A stretch of 64,000 bases of DNA from Lactobacillus sp. MRS-253-APC-2B (lineage in GTDB: Bacteria; Bacillota; Bacilli; Lactobacillales; Lactobacillaceae): NCBI RefSeq assembly GCF_012843675.1, contig NZ_JABAFO010000004.1, forward strand, positions 62,001 to 126,000, given 5' to 3'. The position numbers were made by a program, and so were the translations under genes. Under the pieces are notes generated by a model, which ran no database searches, had not been told where the DNA came from, and saw only the letters and a list, made by a program, of their open reading frames with translations. Below, piece by piece: positions 52,239 through 61,124 of the stretch (position 1 is its first letter; every line of letters begins with the position of its first letter).

Positions 52239-53834
52239 ATGGAGAATAAACATTTAAAACAATCAGTCTTAACGGCAGGGGTGATCGCTGGCGCGGCTGT
52301 TTTTGGCGGTGGCTGGCAGGAGGCTCATGCCGACACCGTCAACAATTCAACTGCGCAAATTATGACGGCTAATCCGAATACTACGGTTTCAACCACCGAT
52401 GCGCAATGTGCCGTTGCCAGCGCGCAGGCCGCCGTTTCTCAAGCTCAGCAAAGAGTCAATTCAGCTTCTGCCGCCGTGGTCTCGGCTTCAGCAGCTGTTA
52501 ATTCGGCTTCAGCAGTTCAAAACAGCGCGGCCAGTGCAGCTAATGCCGCGCAGAGCAATTATGCTATTGCCAGTGCGGCAGCTCAATCACAAATGCCGTC
52601 CAGTGCTGAACAGGCAGCCACTTTAAACGGCAGTACGATTGACATCAAAAATGCCAATTTAAGCATGTTTGACAATTCATCATCTGATGCGTCAGCCAAT
52701 GTTAAGAATCAGATTGGCGAGGACAACGTTACCGAAAACTGGCATTTCAATCAAGCAACGCAGAAATACGAAATGGATCCTAGTCTCAAGGATGCCTTAA
52801 CCGTTGTACCAACACTGGATGATGAAAGCATGACGCTTGATCCAACCAAACTTACGCTGGCTCAGCAAAGCGAGATCAACAATTATGTGGCCGCTTTGAT
52901 CAATCAGATTCGGGCTAAATTTGGGCTGACTGCTTGGATTTACAACGATATGACGCTGGCCCAGGCATTAGCGATCGTTAATTACGCCTATAATGATCCA
53001 AAATGGAATACCAATATAACTCGTGATCATAATCGTGAAATGGTATTTAACACCGTCAATTATGAATACGGTGAGGGAATTGACTCCGTAAAGGCTGATT
53101 GGGAAAATATTGGTCTGATGAGTGCTAATGAAAAACAACCTGATGTTATCAGCCGAATCGTTAAGACCATGGGCGATTTAAAGCGGGCTACCACGGTCTC
53201 AATTTGGGACATGCTGTTTAACGATGCCCATTCGCAAAACAGTCATGCCAGAATGCTGCTGAGCTCCAACACTGAATACGTTGGCGTCGCAATGGACAAC
53301 TATGGAGTCTTACATATCTACGGACTGATTCCATCGGCACTGCAAAAGGTCAATGAAACACAGACGGCTTTAGCCAATGCCAATAAAGACGTTGAAACGC
53401 AAAAAGGAAACCTGAGCAATGCGGAGAAAGAATTAAACGATGCCGTCGATGGCTTGAACAAAGCACAAGATGCCTTAGAGAAAGCCAATCTGCTGATGGC
53501 GATTGAAGCCGTTGCCAAGGATACGACCCAGACATCATCTTCGCAAGACGCCAATTCCAGCACCAAGACGTCAACCAGCAAGTCACAAAAGCAGAACAGC
53601 CTTAAAGACGTTACGGTCAAGGCAACCAGTGAGCCAACAAAGGTCAGTCAGGCTAAGCACGGCAACAGCCAGCTTTTAAGCACCTCTAACGCCATTACGA
53701 CTGCTGAGCCATCGATTCTGGAACGGCTCCTGCCACAGACCGGCAATCGCAATGGTTTTGGCCTGACGATTCTGGGAATGCTGATGGGGATGCTGAGTTT
53801 TGGTTTCTTAGGTCTGCGCAAGCGCCGCTACTAA
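52239..53834 (+). CDS. LPQTG-anchored SEC10/PgrA-type surface protein
   Basis: A 531-residue wall protein. The signal peptide ends AHAD (about residue 31). Residues 50-125 are an Ala/Ser/Gln-rich coiled coil. A CAP/SCP-like domain of the SEC10/PgrA type follows (about 200-370: EINNYVAALINQIRAKFGL, DAHSQNSHARMLLS, EYVGVAMDNYGVLHIY). A second coiled coil covers about 370-430, then a Ser/Thr/Lys-rich spacer and LPQTGNRNG, a membrane helix and LRKRRY. Homologues were first linked to surface exclusion in conjugation and also to aggregation or adhesion. No conjugation genes are present here, so adhesion or wall function is more likely. Confidence 0.85.
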   Translation: MENKHLKQSVLTAGVIAGAAVFGGGWQEAHADTVNNSTAQIMTANPNTTVSTTDAQCAVASAQAAVSQAQQRVNSASAAVVSASAAVNSASAVQNSAASAANAAQSNYAIASAAAQSQMPSSAEQAATLNGSTIDIKNANLSMFDNSSSDASANVKNQIGEDNVTENWHFNQATQKYEMDPSLKDALTVVPTLDDESMTLDPTKLTLAQQSEINNYVAALINQIRAKFGLTAWIYNDMTLAQALAIVNYAYNDPKWNTNITRDHNREMVFNTVNYEYGEGIDSVKADWENIGLMSANEKQPDVISRIVKTMGDLKRATTVSIWDMLFNDAHSQNSHARMLLSSNTEYVGVAMDNYGVLHIYGLIPSALQKVNETQTALANANKDVETQKGNLSNAEKELNDAVDGLNKAQDALEKANLLMAIEAVAKDTTQTSSSQDANSSTKTSTSKSQKQNSLKDVTVKATSEPTKVSQAKHGNSQLLSTSNAITTAEPSILERLLPQTGNRNGFGLTILGMLMGMLSFGFLGLRKRRY

Positions 53835-53880
53835 TCGGGATATTAAACTATTCTCAACCAAATTGGAAAAGGAGATCGTC

Positions 53881-54684
53881 ATGTATCGCTATATCGCAAC
53901 TGATGTCGATGGTACCATGCTTGACAATCAGCATCAGCTAAATTCCGTCGCTTTGAATATGGCGTTAAGTAAGCTGCAGCAGCAGAACGTTTCTTGGATC
54001 GTGGCTAGTGGTGACAGCTATCGATTTTTAAAGAAGTGTTTTGCGCCTTGTCCATTGATTGACACGTTTATCTCAATCAATGGCGCACTGATCGTTAAAC
54101 AGGGGAAGGTTGTTTTTGAAAAAACGCACTCCAAGTCGCAGGTCAATGAGCTGATCAAGGCTGTCAACGCATTGCCAGTCGCGCCAGATGTGATCCTGCT
54201 GACGGGTTGGAACCATACCTGGGGCACTAGAATCTCTGATCTGAACGCCTGGCCATTTGGCATCAATATCGATTTCATTGATGATCTGACTCAGGTTGAC
54301 GATAAGATCTATAATGTTAATCCAATCTGGCTGAACGATCAAGTCACGCCAGACCAGATCCGCGGTTTTGCGCAAGACATGATCAGCCGCTACCCAGTTT
54401 ATGCGACCTATAGCGGTTTTGGCTGTATGGATGTCTTACCATTAGGCGTTAATAAAGCTGCTGGATTAAAAGAGCTGATTATCAATGACGATCATGATCA
54501 GCTAAAGAGTGTCGTAGCCTTTGGCGATTCATCAAACGACCGTCAAATGCTGCAAGAAGCCGGTCTGGGCGTAGCCATGAAAAATGCCAGCCCTGATATT
54601 TTAAAGCTTGCCAACCGCGTCACCAGTTATGATAACGATCATGACGGCGTATTACGCGAAGTTCAGTCCATCTTCAATCTATAG
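53881..54684 (+). CDS. HAD superfamily phosphatase, Cof type
   Basis: A 267-residue Cof-type (IIB) haloacid dehalogenase hydrolase, normally a sugar- or nucleotide-phosphate phosphatase. Motif I is DVDGTML (nucleophile Asp near residue 8), motif II lies in IVASGDSY, motif III is the Lys in GVNKAAGL, and motif IV is FGDSSNDRQML. The ATG at 53881 follows AAAGGAGA; an earlier in-frame ATG at 53863 lacks such a site. The substrate is not predictable. It has its own terminator. Confidence 0.9.
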   Translation: MYRYIATDVDGTMLDNQHQLNSVALNMALSKLQQQNVSWIVASGDSYRFLKKCFAPCPLIDTFISINGALIVKQGKVVFEKTHSKSQVNELIKAVNALPVAPDVILLTGWNHTWGTRISDLNAWPFGINIDFIDDLTQVDDKIYNVNPIWLNDQVTPDQIRGFAQDMISRYPVYATYSGFGCMDVLPLGVNKAAGLKELIINDDHDQLKSVVAFGDSSNDRQMLQEAGLGVAMKNASPDILKLANRVTSYDNDHDGVLREVQSIFNL

Positions 54685-54697
54685 TGATCACTAAATC

Positions 54698-54732
54698 AAA
54701 CAGGCCCAGCGTTGCTGCTGAGCCTGTTTTTC
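54698..54732. terminator. Bidirectional terminator
   Basis: AAACAGGC-CAGC (54698-54710) pairs with GCTG-GCCTGTTT (54717-54729) with one mismatch, then T. It is convergent between the HAD and aspartate ammonia-lyase genes. Confidence 0.8.
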
Positions 54733-54741
54733 ATTAAGACG

Positions 54742-56121
54742 TTATTTAACAAAGAACGCGGTTGGCGCCAAGGCTTGATCCAATTCAGCCGTTGTTAGAC
54801 GATCACCAACCAGTTCACGAACCGGACGTTGTTCTTTTAAGGCTTTTTTAACCAAATGACTGACAGTTTCATAGCCTAAAAGCGGGGAAAGGGCAGTTGC
54901 GGCTTCCGCGGAAGATTCAACCATCTGCCGACAATGATCCACGTTTACGGTAATTCCCATTAAGCAGTTCTCGTTAAGCGTTTGCAAGGCACCATTTAAC
55001 AAGCGGGCATCAGCAAACAAGTCAAAGAACATCACCGGTTCAAAGGCGTTGAGTTCCAATTGTCCGGCTTCGGCAGCCATAGTGATAGTCGCGTCATGAC
55101 CGATCACCTGGTAGGCAGTCTGGGTTACGAATTCAGGGATGACAGGATTGACCTTACCCGGCATAATTGAAGAACCGGCTTGACGCTGTGGTAGATTTAG
55201 TTCACCAAGACCGTTTTGTGGACCCGATCCCAGCAGACGCAGATCATTGCACATTTTAGAAAGATCAACGGCCAATGACTTGTAGGCACTTGAAAGCTGA
55301 ACGTATTCATCAGTGTTCTGCACGCCATCAATCAAATCTTCACAGCCTTTTACCGGCAACAGCGTAGCATTCTGCAGCTCCGCGATTACGTTTTCGAGAT
55401 ACTCATGCGTGGCAGTCAAACTGGTCCCAATTGCCGTTCCGCCCAATGGCACTGTCAACAGCTGATCACGGGCAGCTTTAAGGCGTTTGAGGTCACGTTC
55501 CAACAGTGAGGCATAGGCATGAAACGAACGGCCAAACGTAGTTGGAATTGCATCTTCTAATTGAGTACGCCCCATTTTAAGCGTGGTTTGGTATTTTTGG
55601 GCCAGTTGTTTGAGCGTCGCAATTACTTTTTTCAGCGTTAGCGACAGACGATCCGTGAGCTGAATCATCGTTAGGTGGCCCGCGGTTGGGTAGGTGTCGT
55701 TGGTTGATTGTGACTTGTTGACGTCATCGTTGGGGTTGACCAGTTGGTAGTCGCCTTTTTGTCCATCCAGCATCTCAATCGCCCGGTTGGCAACGACTTC
55801 GTTAACGTTCATGTTGGTACTCGTGCCAGCACCGCCTTGAATCGCGGGGATGGCGAATTCATCTTCATACTCCTCAAAGTGTGCCAACAGATCCTGGCAG
55901 GCTTTGACAATTGCCAGTGGAACACGCTCATCATCCCAGCGGCCTGCTTTTTGATTAGCTCGTGCACAGGCCAGCTTAACGCGCAGAAAGTTCTTGATCA
56001 GTTCCCGATCATTGATGCTGCTGACGGCTGGAAAGTTGCCGCGAGCTCGGACGGTATGAATGCCATAATAGGCAGTTTGAGGGACGCTTTGAATGCCAAG
56101 TGAATCGTGCTCTTTTCTCAT
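54742..56121 (-). CDS. aspA: Aspartate ammonia-lyase
   Basis: Deaminates aspartate to fumarate and ammonia. The 459-residue protein of the fumarase/aspartase superfamily has TSTNMNVNEVVANRA, the substrate motif NKSQSTNDTYPTA, GRTQLEDAIPTTFG and the signature GSSIMPGKVNPVIPE. The Q-E-D pattern in GRTQLEDA favours aspartase over fumarase (which has GRTHLQDA). The start ATG 56121 follows AAAGGTG; a TTG further upstream is less likely. With the nearby asparaginase it could convert asparagine to fumarate, giving ammonia and an electron acceptor precursor. Confidence 0.9.
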   Translation of the reverse strand: MRKEHDSLGIQSVPQTAYYGIHTVRARGNFPAVSSINDRELIKNFLRVKLACARANQKAGRWDDERVPLAIVKACQDLLAHFEEYEDEFAIPAIQGGAGTSTNMNVNEVVANRAIEMLDGQKGDYQLVNPNDDVNKSQSTNDTYPTAGHLTMIQLTDRLSLTLKKVIATLKQLAQKYQTTLKMGRTQLEDAIPTTFGRSFHAYASLLERDLKRLKAARDQLLTVPLGGTAIGTSLTATHEYLENVIAELQNATLLPVKGCEDLIDGVQNTDEYVQLSSAYKSLAVDLSKMCNDLRLLGSGPQNGLGELNLPQRQAGSSIMPGKVNPVIPEFVTQTAYQVIGHDATITMAAEAGQLELNAFEPVMFFDLFADARLLNGALQTLNENCLMGITVNVDHCRQMVESSAEAATALSPLLGYETVSHLVKKALKEQRPVRELVGDRLTTAELDQALAPTAFFVK

Positions 56122-56344
56122 TATTAACACACCTTTCAAAAATCAATCTGCTTTCTCTTTATGGTTTAAGACTTTATCACCAGCCATCTGACATGTAAAC
56201 CAATTTAGGAAACAAACGAATAATTGCAAGTTTTATTCGATTTTAGTTGTTAAAAAAAGAAAAATCAGCTTATTTTTATGATTATTTTAATTATTCTTTG
56301 AATTCTATACTTGATTTATCGACTTGAATTAAACTAGACCAATT

Positions 56345-56384
56345 AAAAACAGCACCGTCTTAAAGCCCAGACGATGCTGTTTTG
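56345..56384. terminator. Terminator of the DUF915 hydrolase gene
   Basis: AAACAGCA-CGTCT pairs with AGACG-TGCTGTTT (56347-56383, one mismatch). It lies just after the minus-strand hydrolase stop codon. Confidence 0.75.
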
Positions 56385-56391
56385 ATCTGCA

Positions 56392-57243
56392 TTATTTTCC
56401 CCATAAGAAATTGATCAGCAGAGAATCAACCTGTGAGTTGCTGTGTAATTTGCTGTGCTGAGCCCGAGAACCTTTAATTTCATGCTCGGTATACGATTGG
56501 GCAACTGGCGACACCAGGTAGCGCAGCGATTTAGATGAGTTGTTTGGTACCGTACCATCAGAATTCGAGCCATCCTGCAGATTACCATAGATATTTAAGA
56601 TATTGACGCCAGTTGGATACGTCGTTCGCAGCTTGGTCAGCTCACGATAGAAACGATTGGTCACGGTCGGCTTGCCATCCGCAGTCAGTTTTGACGATGC
56701 CTCGTCCTCGCCATTCAAGCCATTGAAGTGTCCGGCAATGTCAACCTGTTTTTGCAGTTTAGGCAGCTGTTTGCTGTGGGGATGATCCAAGAGGCAGTAC
56801 ATAATGTCCATATTGCCCATTGAATGACCAACCAGATTCATCTTTTTAAAACCCCATTTTTGCTTGGCCGCGCTCAAAACATTGAAGGCCCACTGACCGT
56901 CAGTATGATAGTTGGTTTCCCGCGAGTTTTCATAGTTGACCTCAATAATCGGATTGATGGCGTTGGCCTTGATCTGACCATGAAAAGTAACCTTGCCAGA
57001 CCGATCGACATTCGCCCAGATAATCGTATTGGTCGCTCCAACTCGTTTTGCCGCGTTAGCCATATGTTCTTCAGCATGGCGGCTGCTGCCATAACCATGA
57101 AAAAAGAAGGTTGGCGTCTTGGATTGAATAAACTGCTGAGCTGCCTGGGCTCGCTGCCACCAGCAAATTCCACTGCCAATTATCGCCAATCCTAAAATCG
57201 CCAGCAGCAGCCACCGCCACTTTTTAAAAAGAAATCCGTGCAT
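56392..57243 (-). CDS. Alpha/beta hydrolase, DUF915 family, active-site intact
   Basis: A 283-residue exported or membrane-tethered hydrolase. An N-terminal hydrophobic helix (about residues 10-28) is followed by the fold. The oxyanion motif is FFHGYGSS, the nucleophile elbow VGHSMGN carries the Ser, SDGTVPNNSS is the probable acid region, and the His lies in GSRAQHSKLH. DUF915 proteins are putative esterases or lipases with cell-surface roles in lactobacilli. The ATG at 57243 follows GGGAG. A paralogue 2.8 kb away (59205-59999) has lost these catalytic features. Confidence 0.85.
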   Translation of the reverse strand: MHGFLFKKWRWLLLAILGLAIIGSGICWWQRAQAAQQFIQSKTPTFFFHGYGSSRHAEEHMANAAKRVGATNTIIWANVDRSGKVTFHGQIKANAINPIIEVNYENSRETNYHTDGQWAFNVLSAAKQKWGFKKMNLVGHSMGNMDIMYCLLDHPHSKQLPKLQKQVDIAGHFNGLNGEDEASSKLTADGKPTVTNRFYRELTKLRTTYPTGVNILNIYGNLQDGSNSDGTVPNNSSKSLRYLVSPVAQSYTEHEIKGSRAQHSKLHSNSQVDSLLINFLWGK

Positions 57244-57347
57244 TTTTAAGTCTCCCAATTTGAATTTCTTCTAGCATAGTGGTTTTTAGACACTAAGTAA
57301 AATATCTTTTACTGTTGATAGGATACAGATTTAAGCAAAAAAGATGA

Positions 57348-58193
57348 TCATTGCTGTTTATGACCCTTGACAAAACCAATCATCAGACCGCCTTGCTCGG
57401 CATAAAAAGTGCACAGTCCACGGCATTTGCTAATTACTACGCTAGCGTTGGGATACTCAGCCAACAGCAGCTGTCGGAACCGTTCGGCAGCCTCTTGATT
57501 TTGTACGTGATCGATTCTAACCGCGCCACCTTGATAGCCTTTTTGTTCCATCTGAGTGATCAAAGCCTGAAAGCATTTCTTTGGGCCACGTGCCTTGGTC
57601 AGCATTTTGAAGCTACCCTGATCAGCCGTACCGATCACGCGCAGATTCATCAAGTGCGCGACCTTAGCCAAGACGGGGCTGATTCGACCGTTTGCCGCCA
57701 GATTATCCAGTGAGCCCAGCGCAAAGATCAACTCAACTTGCGATCTAAATTCATTTAAGGACATCACGACCCGCTCAAATGACTGACCACTATTGATCAG
57801 CTCGGCCAGTTTTTCGGCCATCAAATGCATTGCCGGTCCAGCCGAAAGCGAGTCAAAAACATGAACCCTAGCACTAGGATGAGCTTCAAGATAAATTGCC
57901 GCGGCCTGCTGAGCGGTGTTATAGCTGCCCGACATTTTGCCAGTAATCGTCAAGACGTAGATTTCATCAGCATCTCCATAGGCGGCCAGCCACTGAGCCA
58001 GATTGGGACATGAAGAGGTGGATGGCTGACTCGTTTGCTGCAGAGCCGCCGTAAAAGCAGGCAGGTCAAGGGCTTCATCATCAGACCAGACTTGACCTTC
58101 AATTGTCAGGGTAAGCGGAACATTAACGCATTCAACGTTTTTGATTGATTTTTCCAGCAGATTGGCGCCGGAGTCAACTACGATCTTTTTCAT
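57348..58193 (-). CDS. DegV family fatty acid-binding protein
   Basis: A 281-residue DegV protein: KIVVDSGANL at the N-terminus, the TSCPN strand replacing the usual TSQPS around residue 58 (within QPSTSSCPNLAQW), VLTITGKMSGSYNTAQQA, VFDSLSAGPAMHLMA and a C-terminal KCRGLCTFYAEQGGLMIGF. DegV (FakB) proteins bind fatty acids for phosphorylation by FakA, which is not in the window. Several paralogues are usual in lactobacilli. It is divergent from the DUF1836 gene. Confidence 0.88.
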   Translation of the reverse strand: MKKIVVDSGANLLEKSIKNVECVNVPLTLTIEGQVWSDDEALDLPAFTAALQQTSQPSTSSCPNLAQWLAAYGDADEIYVLTITGKMSGSYNTAQQAAAIYLEAHPSARVHVFDSLSAGPAMHLMAEKLAELINSGQSFERVVMSLNEFRSQVELIFALGSLDNLAANGRISPVLAKVAHLMNLRVIGTADQGSFKMLTKARGPKKCFQALITQMEQKGYQGGAVRIDHVQNQEAAERFRQLLLAEYPNASVVISKCRGLCTFYAEQGGLMIGFVKGHKQQ

Positions 58194-58372
58194 TGATAGT
58201 TACCTCGATTACATTACCGGTTTTTCAAAAACTCTTTACTTGAAGTTTAGTTGATCCGATTTCCAACGTCAAGTTTTTTAAAAACCGCAAAGAGAATTTA
58301 AGATACTATTAGTTTAATTATCAAAATTTTAAGCTATAATATTTTTTGACTGAATTATGAAAGGAAAACACA

Positions 58373-58927
58373 ATGACTCGGAGAGAACAAAAAATGGCCC
58401 AAGAGCTAAACAATTTTAGCCTGCCACGCTACCAAGAACTACCAGATGTTGGCCTTTATCTGGAGCAGACGACTAATTACCTGAATCAGTGTCTTTGTCC
58501 ATTAGGCGATGTTAAGCTGACCAGCTCCATGATCAGCAACTATGTCAAGCATGGTTTGATCTCACGGCCGCAAAAGAAGCTTTATCAAACAGAGCAGCTG
58601 GCTGAGCTGATGTTTATCGCTGTGGCTAAAAACGTCCTGCAACTGGACAATCTAAAACTTGCCATTCAGATTCAGCGACAAAGCTACGATACGCAGACGG
58701 CCTATGACTATTTCTGTGAAGAGCTGGAAAACGTCTTAAGATACGTATTCGGGTTGCAGGATGAGCTGGCAGTAGTGGGCCATGATGATACCGAACAAAA
58801 ACACATGCTGCGCAATCTGATTATGACGGTCAGCCACAAGGTTTATCTCGACAAGTATTTTGAAACCTTGTCTGACAGCGAATCAACGCTCCGAGTGCCA
58901 AAACAGCCACATCAATCACGACCATGA
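58373..58927 (+). CDS. DUF1836 domain protein, probable regulator
   Basis: A 184-residue DUF1836 protein: LPRYQELPDVGLYLEQTTNYLNQCL, then LTSSMISNYVKHGLISRPQKKLYQTEQLAELMFIAVAKNVLQL. This is a MerR-like helix-turn-helix arrangement at about residues 45-90. The family is thought to bind DNA; no regulon is known to me. Start ATG 58373 follows AAAGGAAAA, and a -10 TATAAT lies near 58335. Its divergent orientation to degV makes that gene a possible target, which is inference. No terminator was identified directly after it. Confidence 0.8.
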   Translation: MTRREQKMAQELNNFSLPRYQELPDVGLYLEQTTNYLNQCLCPLGDVKLTSSMISNYVKHGLISRPQKKLYQTEQLAELMFIAVAKNVLQLDNLKLAIQIQRQSYDTQTAYDYFCEELENVLRYVFGLQDELAVVGHDDTEQKHMLRNLIMTVSHKVYLDKYFETLSDSESTLRVPKQPHQSRP

Positions 58928-59158
58928 CAATGAAAGAAGCGTTCGGTCAGCAATCATAACATTTAAAACTTTCTCAAGCAGGACTATCATGCAAAAACTC
59001 CTGCATAAAAATATAACAAAAAGCAATACCTAGTTAACGAGCTGGCAATCAAGAAGCAGCCAGCTAGACGTGCCAATCAGCAGTTCAGGCAATCGTCAAG
59101 AAATCACAAATGCTGGATCGGGTCCAGTTTGGATGATCAAACCCAGCCGTTATCATTA

Positions 59159-59203
59159 AAAAAGCGCTGAATCGTCCTTGAGAGGAGTGATTCAGCGCTT
59201 TGA
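59159..59203. terminator. Bidirectional terminator
   Basis: AAAGCGCTGAATC (59161-59173) pairs with GATTCAGCGCTTT (59189-59201), 13 bp perfect. Confidence 0.85.
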
Positions 59204-59204
59204 T

Positions 59205-59999
59205 CTATTTCCATAAAAAACTGATTACCGCGTTCTGTACTTGAGGGTTGTGCATCAGCTGATCATGATCAGTGCGCGTACCCTTGACTTCCTGTTCTTG
59301 ATAACTCTTGGCTCGCGGCGTTACCAAATATCTTAGCGCGCGCGATGAATTGTTGGCAACGGTTCCATCCGAATGATTACTTTGGTTACCGTAAATATTT
59401 AAGACGGCGCTTGACTTGGGATAGGTCTTTTTTAAGCCAAGCAGCTCTTGATAAAGCATGTTCATGTGGTAGGGGCGGCCGTTTTTCATCAGCTTTGAAT
59501 CGGCGTTTGGCTGAATATGAGTACCATTAAAAGGGCCAGCGACTGCAACCTGTTTGGCAAGGCTTGGCAGCTGACCAGTATCAGCATATTTTGTCAGACA
59601 GTTTAACAGGCCCATATTACCAGTACCGATTCCCACCAGGTTCATGGTCTTAAAATGCCACTTAGCCCGTGCTTGTTTAATAACTTGATATGACCATTGT
59701 GCCGTTTTGGAATAGCTGCCTTCATGCTTGACAAACTCGACTTCGATTACGGGTGCCGCTTCTTTTGTCAATTGTCCGCTTAGCTTAACTCTTCCTTGAG
59801 CACTGACCTTGGCATGCAAAATGCTTAGCTTCACTCCATCTTTTTGCGCGGCTATAATCAATGGTGCCTCGTCACGCTGACTACCGGTTCGATCATGAAA
59901 GATAAACGTTGCTGAAGTCGAGGCCGCACGTGCTTGAATCGTCAGCATCAACATTCCCAATATGATTCCTAATAACAGACGCCATTTCTTTTTCTGCAT
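59205..59999 (-). CDS. DUF915 hydrolase paralogue lacking the catalytic serine
   Basis: A 264-residue secreted protein (signal peptide ending ARAAS, about residue 26) clearly paralogous to the protein at 56392-57243 along its whole length, including FKTMNLVG, VLNIYGN, SDGTV-NNSS, RYLVTPRAKSYQE and the C-terminal SFLWK. The nucleophile elbow VGHSMGN is VGIGTGN here, so Ser is Gly, and the oxyanion segment FFHGYGSS is IFHDRTGS. The acid and His regions remain. It is therefore probably a pseudoenzyme, perhaps a binding protein or partner of its paralogue. Start ATG 59999 follows GGGAGG. Confidence 0.8.
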   Translation of the reverse strand: MQKKKWRLLLGIILGMLMLTIQARAASTSATFIFHDRTGSQRDEAPLIIAAQKDGVKLSILHAKVSAQGRVKLSGQLTKEAAPVIEVEFVKHEGSYSKTAQWSYQVIKQARAKWHFKTMNLVGIGTGNMGLLNCLTKYADTGQLPSLAKQVAVAGPFNGTHIQPNADSKLMKNGRPYHMNMLYQELLGLKKTYPKSSAVLNIYGNQSNHSDGTVANNSSRALRYLVTPRAKSYQEQEVKGTRTDHDQLMHNPQVQNAVISFLWK

Positions 60000-60155
60000 C
60001 CCATTGCCTCCCAATTTGATTGCTTTCTATTATAGCGTTAAACAGCGTAATTTGACTAATCAGCGTGTTTGCGCCTAGAATTTAGTTATTTAAGCGGCTG
60101 CCTAACGAGAGAAGCAGAATTGATCGAGCATGAATTAAGAAAGGCGGGTGATGCA

Positions 60156-61034
60156 ATGCTCAAGCAGGCATCAACAAATAAAGTAAGGCTGTTGGATCTG
60201 CTGATGATCACGATCGGATGTGGTATTTATGCACTGGGATTCGTTAAGATCAACATTGCTAATCGATTAGCGGAAGGCGGAGTTACTGGGATTTCTTTGA
60301 TCATCTACCATCTCTTTCACGTTGATCCATCTATTTCGACGCTTTGCATCAACATTCCGCTGATTATCATCGGCTATCGGCTGTTGGGACGGCGCGCTTT
60401 GATCTATACCGTCTATGGCACGATTTGGTTATCAGTGTGGATCTGGATTTGGCAGCGCGTCCCATTCACCCTGGATATTCAGCATGATCTGTTTATTTCT
60501 GGGGTCTTGGCAGGTCTGATCGGCGGCTTTGGCTCAGGGATCGTCTACCGTTTTGATGGTACGACGGGTGGATCGGATGTCGTCGCGCGGATGTTTGAAA
60601 GGCATCGCGGCGTTCCCATGGGTCGTTCGCTTTTTGTCTGCGACGCGATCGTTTTAACGGCCTCGCTTTCCTATATTGATATCCGGAAAATGATGTACAC
60701 GCTTTTAGCATCCTATGTCTTTTCCAAGGTGGTCAATTTTACGCAGGCCGGCTCTTATCCAGCACAAGGTTTCATCATCATCTCGACCCAAACTGAGGAA
60801 ATCAGCAATCAGATCATGTGGCAATTGGAGCGGGGCGTGACGCTGCTGAAAAGCGAAGGTGCCTATTCTCATCAGCCAGGCCAAGCCCTCTATTGCGTAG
60901 TAGCCTCTGAAGAAGTTGTCACCTTAAAACGCCTGATTAATGATATCGATCCGCATGCCTTTATTACCACGTTTGACATTGCCAGCGTGGAAGGCGAGGG
61001 ATTTACCTATGATCTGCCCAACCAGCCGCATTAA
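60156..61034 (+). CDS. YitT family membrane protein
   Basis: A 292-residue protein with about five to six membrane helices (residues 10-190, including GFVKINIANRLAEGGVTGISLI and GGFGSGIVYRFDGTTGGSDVVARMF) and a cytosolic C-terminal DUF2179 domain (about 215-285: GFIIISTQTEEISNQIMWQLERGVTLL, HAFITTFDIASVEGEGF). The family is widespread in Firmicutes with no agreed transport function. ATG 60156 follows AAAGGCGGG; the frame is open further upstream but without a suitable site. Confidence 0.88.
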   Translation: MLKQASTNKVRLLDLLMITIGCGIYALGFVKINIANRLAEGGVTGISLIIYHLFHVDPSISTLCINIPLIIIGYRLLGRRALIYTVYGTIWLSVWIWIWQRVPFTLDIQHDLFISGVLAGLIGGFGSGIVYRFDGTTGGSDVVARMFERHRGVPMGRSLFVCDAIVLTASLSYIDIRKMMYTLLASYVFSKVVNFTQAGSYPAQGFIIISTQTEEISNQIMWQLERGVTLLKSEGAYSHQPGQALYCVVASEEVVTLKRLINDIDPHAFITTFDIASVEGEGFTYDLPNQPH

Positions 61035-61040
61035 CCATAT

Positions 61041-61077
61041 TCTCCTAGAACTGGCGCGAGTTTTAGGAGATTTTTTT
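61041..61077 (+). terminator. Terminator of the YitT gene
   Basis: TCTCCTAGAAC (61041-61051) pairs with GTTTTAGGAGA (61060-61070) with one G-U pair, then seven T. Confidence 0.85.
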
Positions 61078-61124
61078 GTTTTGGTTTATACTGATCATAT
61101 CAACAATAAAGAAGGCGTTAAATT

